NCBI GenBank assembly: GCA_017520935.1
Contig: JAFXEF010000018.1
Coordinates: forward strand, 1 to 64,000
Reading direction: 5' to 3'
DNA: 64,000 nucleotides
From: Bacteroidaceae bacterium
Lineage (GTDB): Bacteria > Bacteroidota > Bacteroidia > Bacteroidales > Bacteroidaceae
The notes under the pieces are model-generated. The model was given only the letters and a program-made list of their open reading frames with translations. It was not told the origin of the DNA and did no database searches. Made by a program: the position numbers and the translations under genes. Shown here piece after piece: positions 1 to 9,007 of this stretch. How positions within the stretch are numbered: the stretch's first letter is position 1; the number at the start of each line of letters is the position of its first letter.

Positions 1-593
1 TCAGTGCATCGCAGGCAAGCTACGGGCGCGAGCTGGCCGAGGGGAAGTATGGTACCATCGTGCTCCCCTATGCTCCGGATACGGATGACTATGTATTCTA
101 TGCACTGACCTCTGCCGGTGATGATGTGCTGATATTTGATGAGGTGGAGACTCCCGCAGCCAACACTCCCTATCTGTATAGGTTGCGTGATGGCAAGTCG
201 GCCACTCAAATAACCAATAGCGAGGTTACCGTATCGTCGGAACTCACGCCGGGCGGGACTGCTGTCTGGCAGATGGTGGGCTCATACGCCAACCGGACAA
301 TCGCTGCAGGCGAAGATGGCGACAGGTATTATTATGCCTACACCTCATCGGACAACAAGATCCATCAGGTGATCAATACGCTCACGGTGAAGCCCTATCG
401 CGCTTACTTCACCACCGCCAGCACCGTCGGCACACAGCTGGCCATCCGCACCCGTGGTGGAGAGGAGACTCTGATTGATGTCACCGAAGTGGATGGTTTG
501 TGCCCCGAGGTATATTATGACCTCAGTGGCCGTCGCGTAGACAATCCTGCGGAGGGTGTTTACATTGTGAATGGCAAGAAGGTCGTGTTTTGA
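1..593 (+). CDS. Sorted secreted protein, 3' end only
   Basis: The reading frame is open from base 3 and continues from outside the window, so only the last 196 residues are visible. The visible part has the beta-rich, Tyr/Thr-rich look of the C-terminal regions of Bacteroidales surface proteins (for example GTIVLPYAP, then TPYLYRL). It ends in a tail, YYDLSGRRV...GVYIVNGKKVVF, that resembles the C-terminal sorting or anchoring tails of secreted Bacteroidetes proteins and recurs, in variants, in two other proteins of this window (ends at 14500 and 35419). A GTG at 60 is not a credible start because the frame runs on upstream. The catalytic or binding part of the protein is not in the window, so no function is assigned. 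The next gene, 39 bases downstream, is a small peptide of a family found after each of these tails. Confidence 0.75.
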   Translation, partial: SASQASYGRELAEGKYGTIVLPYAPDTDDYVFYALTSAGDDVLIFDEVETPAANTPYLYRLRDGKSATQITNSEVTVSSELTPGGTAVWQMVGSYANRTIAAGEDGDRYYYAYTSSDNKIHQVINTLTVKPYRAYFTTASTVGTQLAIRTRGGEETLIDVTEVDGLCPEVYYDLSGRRVDNPAEGVYIVNGKKVVF

Positions 594-632
594 TAACAAG
601 CCAAGGTATAACGATAAAATAGCATTAGAATT

Positions 633-788
633 ATGAGAACAGAATATATCAAACCTGAAGTAGAGTTCGAGGAATTCGAGCTGGTGAGTATGGTGGCTAC
701 GTCTGTATCTGTAGGTGAAGCCATAGAAGATGGGACAACTGATGTGAATAACCGCCGTCGTGGCTCGTGGGGCAACTTGTGGGAATAA
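633..788 (+). CDS. Small peptide, RRGxWGxLW family, copy 1
   Basis: A 51-residue protein starting MRTEYIKPEVEF and ending RRRGSWGNLWE, 39 bases after the stop of the preceding sorted surface protein and on the same strand. It has no cysteine, no signal peptide and no membrane segment. It shares with the peptides at 14084-14248 and 35207-35389 an N-terminal basic-x-x-Y-x-x-P motif, a following acidic stretch, a short hydrophobic patch (SMVATS here), a polar variable middle, and the near-identical C-terminal tail. Conservation at both ends with a variable centre argues that this is a translated product. The function is unknown. It could be a leader-type peptide, a processed secreted peptide, or a partner of the upstream sorted protein. 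A bidirectional terminator follows at 848-875, so the pair probably shares one transcript. Confidence 0.75.
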   Translation: MRTEYIKPEVEFEEFELVSMVATSVSVGEAIEDGTTDVNNRRRGSWGNLWE

Positions 789-847
789 TGTTTAGCGGAC
801 AGTAACAATAGCTGATTATGATTGTAGCTCTTAGCGGGCTAATGAAA

Positions 848-875
848 AGAGAGGAAGGCATACACCTTCCTCTCT
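848..875. terminator. Bidirectional hairpin terminator
   Basis: Perfect 11-bp stem (AGAGAGGAAGG / CCTTCCTCTCT) with a 6-base loop, between two convergent genes: the small peptide gene on the plus strand (ends 788) and the OmpA-family gene on the minus strand (ends 896). Uridine tracts are weak on both sides. Confidence 0.6.
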
Positions 876-895
876 AATCTTATATGGTCTTCACA

Positions 896-2020
896 TCACA
901 TGCCCTCGATGATGACACGGCGATTGTATGATGCGGGATCAAGAGTGGCTACTCCACCTTTACCCTCGATGGTCAAGTTTGCCTTGTTCACGCCCAGCTT
1001 GACAAGCTCGTCAGCAATGGTCTGCGCACGATGCTGTGAGAGCTTTTGGTTGTACTTGGCATCACCTGTAGCACTATCGGCATAACCAGTGATGCGGAGC
1101 TTGAGCCCATCGGCCTTGGCGACCTCAGCTACAGACTTGAGGTTCACCATATCTTTATGGGAAGCAATCTTGGCCGAATTGAGTGCAAAGAAGATGGACT
1201 GAGGTGCAAAGGCACAGTCGCCCGATATGACCTTCTCTTTCACAATCTCCTTAGGACGCTGGGCAAGCTGGTTGCGCAGGTTGCGGTTATTGGCCTGTTC
1301 CTGGGCCAAGGCCTCATTGAGAGCCGCCATCTCTGCAGCATTCATCATCACCAGAGAGCTGATGTCGGGGCTGTTGTCCCAGATGTCGCCACCGATATTA
1401 TAGGTGATACCGGCCGTAACGGTGAATATGTCGTCAAAAGCACGTTTCGGGCCTGTAACACCATCCATATCCTTGCTGGCAAAGAGTGCGCCCATCTCCA
1501 GATTCACCTTCCATGAGTCATTCAGGCGGAAGGTATTGATAATACCGGCGTTGAATCCGAAGGAGTAGCTATTGTGGTCAAATACCCTGACGGCACCCAT
1601 ACCAACATAAGGTACCATGTTATATAATCGCCCGGAGTTGTAACCCATAATCATATTGGTAACATTCATCAAAGCGTCTACATGCAGGTTCGCATAGTCC
1701 AACTTGTTGCTATACCCCTGGAACTGGTAGCCATTAAGGGCGAGACGCATACCGATGCCCGGCGTATACCACTTACCTACATAGGCCAATCCTGAGAAGC
1801 TGATGCGGTCCTTGAACTCCTGCTTGCCTTCCGGGTACAGGTAAGAGAATTGGGCTCCGGCATTCAGTGAGACGAACCAATTGTCCCAGAAGCTATTCGT
1901 TTGCACACTATACTTTGAGACGGGAACCTCTGCGATCTCCACTACCTCGGTCACTTGGGCTTGGGCCACTGAAACAGCGAACAAACCGGCCACAGCCATC
2001 ATACTAATTACTTTTTTCAT
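896..2020 (-). CDS. OmpA-family outer membrane protein, paralogue A
   Basis: A 374-residue protein with a signal peptide (cleavage expected after VAQAQ, about residue 22), a predicted 8-strand-type barrel region (about 30-215), a short heptad-like linker (about 225-265, NEALAQEQANNRNL) and a C-terminal OmpA peptidoglycan-binding domain (about 268-374). The binding residues are recognisable: Asp in ITGYADSATG and Arg in LSQHRAQTI. The likely role is linking outer membrane to peptidoglycan. It lies 191 bases downstream of a close paralogue (2212-3297) with the same architecture and tail (PASYNRR.IIE), so the two arose by tandem duplication. A hairpin with a T-tract separates them, so they are probably transcribed separately. 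Ligand or porin activity cannot be deduced. Confidence 0.88.
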   Translation of the reverse strand: MKKVISMMAVAGLFAVSVAQAQVTEVVEIAEVPVSKYSVQTNSFWDNWFVSLNAGAQFSYLYPEGKQEFKDRISFSGLAYVGKWYTPGIGMRLALNGYQFQGYSNKLDYANLHVDALMNVTNMIMGYNSGRLYNMVPYVGMGAVRVFDHNSYSFGFNAGIINTFRLNDSWKVNLEMGALFASKDMDGVTGPKRAFDDIFTVTAGITYNIGGDIWDNSPDISSLVMMNAAEMAALNEALAQEQANNRNLRNQLAQRPKEIVKEKVISGDCAFAPQSIFFALNSAKIASHKDMVNLKSVAEVAKADGLKLRITGYADSATGDAKYNQKLSQHRAQTIADELVKLGVNKANLTIEGKGGVATLDPASYNRRVIIEGM

Positions 2021-2153
2021 ACTGTTAGGTCTTTAATTTATGTTTACCAAAAAAGTCTTATGTACCGAAATAACACGAATCTCTGAAATTTGTTTTCAAA
2101 GACCTAACATTAACATCCTGTCCGAAGAAGGTAGAGACATCAGAAAGAGGCAA

Positions 2154-2184
2154 TAAAAAAGGAGACCCGCCTTGGCAGGTCTCC
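2154..2184 (-). terminator. Rho-independent terminator of OmpA paralogue B
   Basis: On the minus strand, a 7-bp stem (GGAGACC / GGTCTCC) is followed by six T. It starts 27 bases downstream of the stop codon of the gene at 2212-3297. Confidence 0.75.
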
Positions 2185-2211
2185 CCTATCTGATGTGTCA
2201 GGAAACTCTGA

Positions 2212-3297
2212 TTAGAGAGCCTCGATGATAGCACGACGGTTGTAAGAAGCGGGCTTTACCTCAGCTACACCACCCTTGCCTTCAACTATGATGCTTTCCT
2301 CAGCTACACCAAGCTTAACGAGTTCCTTAGCAACAGCCTGTGCACGACGCTCAGAGAGCTGCTGGTTGTAAGCTGCAGAACCTGTAGCGCTGTCAGCATA
2401 ACCTGTTACTTTCAGCTTAGCACCGTTGTTCTTAGCCATGTTAGCCAAAGCCTCGAGGTTGATGATCTCCTTCTTGGAAGCGATCTTTGCAGAGTTGAAT
2501 GCGAAGAATACTGATTGGGGAGCAGTAAGTACTTCCTTAACCACTTTCTCCTTGATTACCTCTTTGGGCTTCTTAGCCAACTGCTCCTTCAAATTCTTGT
2601 TCTCGTTCTGCTCAGCAGAGAGAGCCTCGTTCAAGCTTGCAAGCTGTGCTGCGTGCATAGCTGTGAGGGCGGGCATATCGGGAGAAGCATCGAAGCCACG
2701 GCCACCAATGTGCCAAGAGAGGCCCAATGATGCACCTGCCTGCCAGTTGCGATTACCAGAAACAACACTTACAATGTTGTATTGCTTTACAAAAAGATCC
2801 AAATCAATAGACCAAGAATCTGTCAAACGGAATGTGCTCAAATAGCCTACAGTCCAAGGAGTCCATCCCTGTACATTGCCCCAAAGACGGCCAAAGCCGA
2901 TATAAGGAACAGCATTGTACAAACGATCCTGCTTGTAACCACAGAACATGTTGGTCAAGTTGAACATAGCCTCGCCGTAGAGAGCATAAGCTTTGTTCTG
3001 CTCGCCAAGCTCATTTTTGTAGAATGGGAAGTGGCTTTGCAGACGAAGTCCCAAACCAGGAGTAAACCACTTTCCGAGTGATACTGAAAAGTTGGGGGTC
3101 AATGTTTCAAACAAATCCACACCATTCTCGCCTCTGTCAACAGGCATTACCTGAACACCACCACCGAGTGATACGAACCAGTTGCTCCAAAAACTGTTGG
3201 TCTCAACGCTGTGTTTTCTTACAGGATACTCCTCTGTCTGAGCCATTGCATTTACAGACATTCCTGCAACTACCAAAGCAATCAATAATTTTTTCAT
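2212..3297 (-). CDS. OmpA-family outer membrane protein, paralogue B
   Basis: A 361-residue protein with a signal peptide (MKKLLIALVVAGMSVNAMAQ), a barrel region to about residue 205, a Glu/Asn/Lys-rich linker (SAEQNENKNLKEQLAKKP) and an OmpA C-terminal domain (TGYADSATGSAAYNQQLSERRAQ) carrying the conserved Asp and Arg of peptidoglycan binding. It shares the N-terminal stretch SVETNSFWxNWFVSL and the whole C-terminal domain with the neighbour at 896-2020. Codon use is regular and biased (repeated use of a few preferred codons), consistent with high expression of an abundant envelope protein. Its 5' leader is about 100 bases long if the AT-rich promoter at 3403-3433 is right. Confidence 0.88.
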   Translation of the reverse strand: MKKLLIALVVAGMSVNAMAQTEEYPVRKHSVETNSFWSNWFVSLGGGVQVMPVDRGENGVDLFETLTPNFSVSLGKWFTPGLGLRLQSHFPFYKNELGEQNKAYALYGEAMFNLTNMFCGYKQDRLYNAVPYIGFGRLWGNVQGWTPWTVGYLSTFRLTDSWSIDLDLFVKQYNIVSVVSGNRNWQAGASLGLSWHIGGRGFDASPDMPALTAMHAAQLASLNEALSAEQNENKNLKEQLAKKPKEVIKEKVVKEVLTAPQSVFFAFNSAKIASKKEIINLEALANMAKNNGAKLKVTGYADSATGSAAYNQQLSERRAQAVAKELVKLGVAEESIIVEGKGGVAEVKPASYNRRAIIEAL

Positions 3298-3402
3298 ACT
3301 TTTCTTTTTTGATTAAAGGAATAATAAATAATTTTTATAGTACTTTCACTTTTATAGCTTTGATTATACTCGAAGAGCCTTCCTCACCTTGTATAATCGT
3401 GA

Positions 3403-3433
3403 CAAATTTATATAAATTATTTTATATAACAAT
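3403..3433 (-). promoter_or_regulatory. Putative promoter of OmpA paralogue B
   Basis: On the minus strand ATTG, 19 bases, then TAAATTTG, a full match to the Bacteroidetes -7 consensus TAnnTTTG and 3 of 4 at -33. The region is very AT-rich, so a chance match is possible. Confidence 0.45.
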
Positions 3434-3513
3434 CTTTATCAATGCAAAAATGTGATATTTTTAAATACTTACACAATTTTTGTCAACCTTAGTAGGCAAT
3501 TGAAGAGTGGGAA

Positions 3514-5415
3514 CTACCTGAACCGTTTCGATACCTCGTCTTCATCGATGATGATGAAGGTCTTTTTGCCATCGGGCGTATATGCAGGTACGTCGCATGC
3601 GAACAGTTCGTCAATCAGCCGGGTCATCTCTTCCATCGTGAGCACTTGTCCCATAACGATAGCTGCCGAACGAGCCATCGTAAGTGCCATGGTTCTGTGT
3701 ATCTCTTCTTTTGAGACATCGCCCCTCTCAATGGCATCGGCAAGGATATGCTCCACCAAGGCAGAGGGGGTAAGGCCTTCGATGCCTGCCGGTATACCCT
3801 GTATGGCAAATGAACCGCCGCCCATATTCGTGATGTCGAACCCGAGACTGCCAAAGTCATCCAGCAGGTGCTCCATAGCAACAGCTTGTGACACTGACAG
3901 ACTCAGCATCTCGGGGAAGAGCATCCCTTGCGATGTGCTACGCTGCCGGCTCAGCTGGGTAATATAGCGATGATAGAGTATGCGTATATGTGCTCTGTGC
4001 TGATCGACCATCATCAGGCCTGACTTCATGGAAGTCACTATATAGCGGCCTTTGTATTGGTAGCAATCAGTGACACTGGCCTCTACACTTCCGGAGATGG
4101 TCTCATCCTCCGACACAGGAGGTAATGCAAAGCCATTCGTTTCATTTAAGGAGTGCACCTCTATTCCGGCTGCCCCTTCGGTCGGTACGTCATCAAAGGG
4201 TACCTCATCGCCTAAGGTAGACTTTCCGATGCCTTTATATAGTTTATCCCAATCTATCGCCTGACGCTTGTAACTGTCTTGTCCACTTTGTCTGAAAGGA
4301 TTGTAGCTATTATCCAGTTTGGGCATAGGGGGAGCTGCAGGAGGCGTTGTGGTAGCATTAGCGGCGAAAAGCGGAATATCGGGACAGTCGGCCACGTCAA
4401 AGTCGATGGAGGGAGCTGCATTGCTTCGTCCTAAGACCTCGCGCACAGATGCCATCAATATTTGCCAAATTGCCTGCTCGTCTTCAAACTTGATCTCGGT
4501 CTTTGTCGGATGTATGTTAACATCTATGCGTGAAGGATCCACCGTGAAATAGAGGAAATAGGGAACCTGTTCAGAAGCGGGAATAAGATGGGCATAGGCC
4601 TCCATCACGGCCTTGTGGAAGTAGGGATGGCGCATATATCGGCCATTGACGAAGAAGAAGCAATGAGCCCCTTTCTTGCGTGCACTCTCAGGGATGCCTA
4701 CACATCCTGTAATCTTCACAAGTGTAGTCTCTACATCTACAGGCAGCAGCTCTTGTCCTAATTTCTTACCGAACAGATGCTGGATGCGTTGGCGCGTTGT
4801 AGTTTGCGGAACATTTATCAGTTCCACCTCATTGCGATAAACGGCGAAGGATATCTCGGGATGCACCAAGGCTATGCGTTCAATCTCGGCAAGCACATTA
4901 TTCATCTCCGTCTGATCCGACTTCAGGAACTTACGTCGTGCTGGAACATTAAAAAAGAGATTCTTGACTTGGAAATTTGTGCCTACAGGGCACATCTCCA
5001 CTTCTTGCGACTCCAGTTTCGACCCGGCAATGCGAATCACCGTACCCAGTTCATCTTCCTCACGCCTTGTACGTAACTCCACCTGTGCTACTGCAGCGAT
5101 GGAGGCCAAAGCTTCGCCACGGAAGCCGAAGGTATGTAGCGCAAACAGGTCTGAGGGATTGCTGATTTTAGACGTGGCATGCCGCTCAAATGCCATACGA
5201 GCATCCGTCTCCGACATACCCTTGCCATTGTCAATGACCTGGATATTGGTGCGCCCGGCATCGGTCAATCGCACTTGTATGCTGGTGGCACCTGCATCCA
5301 CAGAGTTCTCAACCAGCTCCTTAACCACCGAGGCCGGTCGTTGTATCACTTCACCGGCTGCAATCTGATTGGCCACCGAGTCGGGCAGCAAATGTATCAA
5401 ATCCTCACTTGCCAT
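3514..5415 (-). CDS. mutL: DNA mismatch repair protein MutL
   Basis: A 633-residue MutL with a GHKL ATPase N-terminus: the helix with ENSVDAGA (about residue 36), DNGKGM (about 61) and GFRGEAL (about 97), followed by the transducer domain with [13 protein letters not shown]. After a long polar linker (about 335-450) comes the dimerisation domain. The C-terminal endonuclease motifs seen in many MutLs are not intact: the DQHA-x2-E-x4-E site reads [11 protein letters not shown] (about residue 470), the ACH-type motif reads ARSAAIV, and the CPHGRP-type motif reads TPDGKKT. This copy is therefore probably not a nicking endonuclease. It is the last gene of the envelope operon running from 11319, 6 bases after the small membrane protein gene at 5422-5703. 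Confidence 0.96.
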   Translation of the reverse strand: MASEDLIHLLPDSVANQIAAGEVIQRPASVVKELVENSVDAGATSIQVRLTDAGRTNIQVIDNGKGMSETDARMAFERHATSKISNPSDLFALHTFGFRGEALASIAAVAQVELRTRREEDELGTVIRIAGSKLESQEVEMCPVGTNFQVKNLFFNVPARRKFLKSDQTEMNNVLAEIERIALVHPEISFAVYRNEVELINVPQTTTRQRIQHLFGKKLGQELLPVDVETTLVKITGCVGIPESARKKGAHCFFFVNGRYMRHPYFHKAVMEAYAHLIPASEQVPYFLYFTVDPSRIDVNIHPTKTEIKFEDEQAIWQILMASVREVLGRSNAAPSIDFDVADCPDIPLFAANATTTPPAAPPMPKLDNSYNPFRQSGQDSYKRQAIDWDKLYKGIGKSTLGDEVPFDDVPTEGAAGIEVHSLNETNGFALPPVSEDETISGSVEASVTDCYQYKGRYIVTSMKSGLMMVDQHRAHIRILYHRYITQLSRQRSTSQGMLFPEMLSLSVSQAVAMEHLLDDFGSLGFDITNMGGGSFAIQGIPAGIEGLTPSALVEHILADAIERGDVSKEEIHRTMALTMARSAAIVMGQVLTMEEMTRLIDELFACDVPAYTPDGKKTFIIIDEDEVSKRFR

Positions 5416-5421
5416 AGCCGG

Positions 5422-5703
5422 TTATCTGAACAGGGCTAAGAATATGACCAACAGCAAAGCCAATATGAGCAGGATGCGCTTGGTGGTAATAGGTGTTCCG
5501 TTCTCCTTACGGCGCTTCAGGTGGGTGGTCTGCTCCACCATCTTGCCACGGATTCTCTCTTCTGTCGTAGCCTCCTTCGGCGATATCATTCCCAAATCAC
5601 GCTTCGCACGTTCCTCTATCTCTTTCAGGCGTTCCTTACGCTCATCTACATATATGTATTGATGTGCAAACCGTCTCGGTTCGCGTGTCTTAAATATGCC
5701 CAT
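5422..5703 (-). CDS. Small conserved membrane protein
   Basis: A 93-residue protein with a basic, charged N-terminal two thirds (DERKERLKEIEERAKRDLG, probably helical) and one C-terminal hydrophobic segment (about residues 73-92), so a tail-anchored topology is likely. It is packed between the OstA-like gene (stop 1 base upstream of this gene's start) and mutL, and should be co-transcribed. I recognise it only as a type of small protein often found before mutL in Bacteroides-like operons; no function is assigned. The tight spacing and the lipopolysaccharide-transport context suggest an envelope role. Confidence 0.75.
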   Translation of the reverse strand: MGIFKTREPRRFAHQYIYVDERKERLKEIEERAKRDLGMISPKEATTEERIRGKMVEQTTHLKRRKENGTPITTKRILLILALLLVIFLALFR

Positions 5704-5704
5704 A

Positions 5705-7636
5705 TCATTTATCCTCCTTAGTTGTTAATCCTTTCAGCGAAGGCAACGGTACAGCTCGTCGCGTTGTCACCTTCAGTTTGTCCTCTTCACTTTTTCCCCG
5801 CCATATCATAATGTCGTACTTGCTCATCGGACGCAACTTGTGCAGCCAAGCAAAGTTTGCCAGCTTATCTTTGCCAGGGGGTATCTGGGTGATAGGGTAG
5901 AACACACCATTTGACTGATCCGTAATGAGCAATTTGTCTACCTGACGGTCTTTCATGAAGGCAGTGAGCAAACTGGCTTCTGTCGTGTTCATGCCGAAAG
6001 CAATGCTATCGCCCTCTTCGCGGTAATAGTACACCACCATCACATTGCCTATGACATCAGATTTGTCTATATTGCCATTCGAGAAGTATGCTTTTATCTC
6101 TCTTCCGCTTATTTGGTTATAATGTGCCGTATCTACCTTCTCCACTATCAGTGCTTGGTTCTCAACATGAGCCCAATCTACCGTACTGTCATTCATATAT
6201 ACCCGTATCACCTCACCCAGCACCTGCTGTGGGCCATTCCACACGACCGGATCATAGTACATCGTCATGCAGGAATCCAGTGAACTGAACTCCATAGAGT
6301 CACATACTGCCTGCACATCCTCACGGTAGATACGCACCTTGTGGTAGGCCTGTATGATACGGTATACGGAGTCGGTGTCGGGGAAACGGGTGAGCAGGCG
6401 CAGTGTATCGCCATGTATATAGAGGCTATCGCCTTGCGAGTAGTCAATGGCTACCGCACGTTGGGTTGCATACGCCGAGTCTGCCAGCTCATTATAATAG
6501 GTGTAGTCGCCCGTCAGACGTGTCTTGCCGGCAAAGTCATCCATCACCACATTGTCAAATGCTTCGCCATATCCATTGGTACGGTCATAGAAGATGCTGT
6601 CGCCCACCAGGCGCTTGTCTTCGTTGGTCAACACCGAGCGGTTCAGCAGCTCTGCATGCTCGTTGGCCGTATAGTAGCGCCCCAAAGTGGAGTAGATGTT
6701 GTTGTTGTCACTATCAATATTAGAAGGTCCTACGATAGTGGCTATCTGTGTCTTCGTATTGTAGTGCAGCGTATCGGAGGTGAGCACAAAGTTGGGGTTG
6801 GTGAGCGTCACTTCATAGTTGAACACCGCATCGTTTGTCTGCGTGTCATACTCACCCCATTCCGAGGTGAGCACATTGAGCGTATCTTCCAGTGTACCCC
6901 AATTGAAGTAGTAGCCGAGATTAATGGTACGGTCGTAGTTCAAGCTGTCGGTAGTGAGGGTCATCTCCTTATCTATCATCACCACATTGTCGCGCACCTT
7001 GGCCAGCATCTCATCACCGCTATAATGGAGGCGGTCGCCATAGAGAAAGAGCGTATCACCTTGGTTCATACGCACATTGCCGTATGCATCCAGCGAGTTT
7101 GACATTTCGTAGAAGAGAGCCGAGTCGCAGTACATATACATACTGTCATGCCGAAAGGCAACATCGCCCACAAGTATCTGTGCATCCGGATTTATAAGCC
7201 TGTCATAGCGGGTCTCATCAGCGTGAAGGAGATATACATAGCGTTCCTTGGTGGTGTCTGCGGGTGTAGTATCCAATCCTTCATCCCGCATCGCAGGCTT
7301 TGCCATCGTAGGCTTGTGCCCCAACCTTGCCCTCCTTGCGGTGGAGTCCATGGCATGGTTCTTTTGAGGCATGCCATGTTCATCTGCTACGGCAGATACC
7401 TCCTTCTCCAAAGTGACCGTCGGTACCGTCTCCCTTACCGCCTCCTTCATTGTCATGGGTCGCATCTTCAGTTCCCCTCTACGCACCCTTTTTGCAGTGT
7501 CAAGCTGCATTTTCTGAGGCACAGCACGCACAGAAGCAGCTTCCCGCAGTTCAGTCTGTGCCGCTATCGTAGCAAAGACTCCCCATGTCAGCATCAATGA
7601 TATGAATCGTCTACGTATTGTCATCCGCCCAAACAT
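5705..7636 (-). CDS. OstA/LptA-like organic solvent tolerance protein
   Basis: A 643-residue protein with an N-terminal signal sequence (RRRFISLMLTWGVFATIAAQ) and a long region of repeated beta-strand units of OstA type, such as YDRLINPDAQILVGDVAFRHD and YGNVRMNQGDTLFLYGDRLHYSG. These are typical of periplasmic lipopolysaccharide-transport bridges (LptA, and the N-terminus of LptD). The likely role is binding or transporting lipid A-containing glycolipid between the membranes, or assembling that machinery. It lies 12 bases downstream of a SurA-like foldase gene, fitting an outer membrane assembly operon. It is longer than a classical LptA but lacks an evident LptD barrel. Met1 or Met5 could be the start. 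Confidence 0.82.
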   Translation of the reverse strand: MFGRMTIRRRFISLMLTWGVFATIAAQTELREAASVRAVPQKMQLDTAKRVRRGELKMRPMTMKEAVRETVPTVTLEKEVSAVADEHGMPQKNHAMDSTARRARLGHKPTMAKPAMRDEGLDTTPADTTKERYVYLLHADETRYDRLINPDAQILVGDVAFRHDSMYMYCDSALFYEMSNSLDAYGNVRMNQGDTLFLYGDRLHYSGDEMLAKVRDNVVMIDKEMTLTTDSLNYDRTINLGYYFNWGTLEDTLNVLTSEWGEYDTQTNDAVFNYEVTLTNPNFVLTSDTLHYNTKTQIATIVGPSNIDSDNNNIYSTLGRYYTANEHAELLNRSVLTNEDKRLVGDSIFYDRTNGYGEAFDNVVMDDFAGKTRLTGDYTYYNELADSAYATQRAVAIDYSQGDSLYIHGDTLRLLTRFPDTDSVYRIIQAYHKVRIYREDVQAVCDSMEFSSLDSCMTMYYDPVVWNGPQQVLGEVIRVYMNDSTVDWAHVENQALIVEKVDTAHYNQISGREIKAYFSNGNIDKSDVIGNVMVVYYYREEGDSIAFGMNTTEASLLTAFMKDRQVDKLLITDQSNGVFYPITQIPPGKDKLANFAWLHKLRPMSKYDIMIWRGKSEEDKLKVTTRRAVPLPSLKGLTTKEDK

Positions 7637-7648
7637 TGGAGGCTACAC

Positions 7649-9007
7649 TTATTTTCTCACCCATCCAGGATACTGAAACTCGCAGTCACACCAGTTCTCG
7701 TTGATGCGCACATAGGTGCTTTTCTGCTTCTCCTTTATCCAATTCTCCAGTTTCTGTTGCTTCATCTTAGCAACCATCACGTCCTTAATAACCTGGAAGT
7801 CCTCGGTAGGTGTGGCCTTGTGCCCCTCAATACGTGTCTTCAACCTCACGATGGCACATACCTCTTTTCCCGTCTTCTGGTCAATCATCACGAAGGGGTC
7901 AGAAATCTCGCCCACTTTCATCTCATAAATAACCTTGGCCACCTCTTGAGGCAGTTCTTGCAGTTCGAAGCGTGACGACAAGGTCATCTCATTGCTCATC
8001 AGTCCGAAATTCTTACGCGTGTTTTTATCGGCAGAGTATAGCACAGCGTCGTTGAATGAGATCTTCTCGGTGCGTATATCATTGGCAATGGAATCCAATC
8101 GTGCCAATGAGGCGTTCATACTCTCTGCGGGAACCTCGGGCTTACGCAAGATATGGCGTGCCCTCACACGATCGCCCCGTTTCTCGATCAGCTGTATGAT
8201 GTGGAAACCGAATTCAGTCTCAACGATCTTTGACACCCTTCCCGGCTCGGTAAGGTTAAAGGCCACTGCTGAAAACTCCGGCACCATCTCTCCACGCCCA
8301 AAAGCATTGAGTTCACCGCCACGTCGGGCTGATTCGGGGTCTTGCGAATAGAACACAGCCAATGTGGAAAACTGCGCATCTCCGCTGTTTACACGTTCAG
8401 TATAGTCGCGCAGTTCCGCTTTTACACGTTCAATCTCCTCCAAGGGTATTTCAGGCTGCTGTGTGATGATTTGCACCTCCACCTGTGTAGGAACGAAGGG
8501 AATCTCCTCCTCCTTCATTCCCGCATAGCCGCGACGCACTTCTGAAGGGGTGAGTTTGATGTTTCCAAACACCTTTTCCTGCATCCGCTCTACAATCATA
8601 CGGTCGCGCACGGTCTCACGCAACTCTTCACGTATCTGCGTCGAGGTCTTACCAAAGTACTCCTCCATCTTCTCGCGCGAGCCTATTTGGTTTACACGCA
8701 TATTCATCTCTCTCTCCACGTCATTGAGCACCTCCTGTTCGGTGACATCAATACTGTCGATGGCTGCCTGATGCAGAAACAACTTCTGTATAGCCAGCTG
8801 CTCGGGAATAACACAGTAGGGTTCGCCTTCCATCTTTTGCCCCGACATCATGAAATACATACGTGCCTGCTCCACATCTGATTTGAGTATGGCCTCGTCA
8901 CCTACGACCCATACCACCTCGTCTATCACATTATCTTGTGCCACTGCCGAGGCTGTCATCAACGCCACGCACAGCATCGCCCATAGCTTACTTGGTTTTA
9001 TCTTCAT
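7649..9007 (-). CDS. SurA-like periplasmic peptidyl-prolyl isomerase
   Basis: A 452-residue periplasmic foldase with a signal peptide ending ASAVAQ, a SurA-type N-terminal chaperone region (DEVVWVVGDEAILKSDVEQA), and two parvulin-type segments (about residues 175-280 and 284-390). The first has the typical SQDPESARRGGELNAFGRG and FGFHIIQLIEKR; the second begins RARHIL. It should chaperone outer membrane proteins, consistent with the OstA-like gene downstream. Its start overlaps the 3' end of the upstream lipoprotein gene by 20 bases, implying translational coupling. Confidence 0.9.
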   Translation of the reverse strand: MKIKPSKLWAMLCVALMTASAVAQDNVIDEVVWVVGDEAILKSDVEQARMYFMMSGQKMEGEPYCVIPEQLAIQKLFLHQAAIDSIDVTEQEVLNDVEREMNMRVNQIGSREKMEEYFGKTSTQIREELRETVRDRMIVERMQEKVFGNIKLTPSEVRRGYAGMKEEEIPFVPTQVEVQIITQQPEIPLEEIERVKAELRDYTERVNSGDAQFSTLAVFYSQDPESARRGGELNAFGRGEMVPEFSAVAFNLTEPGRVSKIVETEFGFHIIQLIEKRGDRVRARHILRKPEVPAESMNASLARLDSIANDIRTEKISFNDAVLYSADKNTRKNFGLMSNEMTLSSRFELQELPQEVAKVIYEMKVGEISDPFVMIDQKTGKEVCAIVRLKTRIEGHKATPTEDFQVIKDVMVAKMKQQKLENWIKEKQKSTYVRINENWCDCEFQYPGWVRK

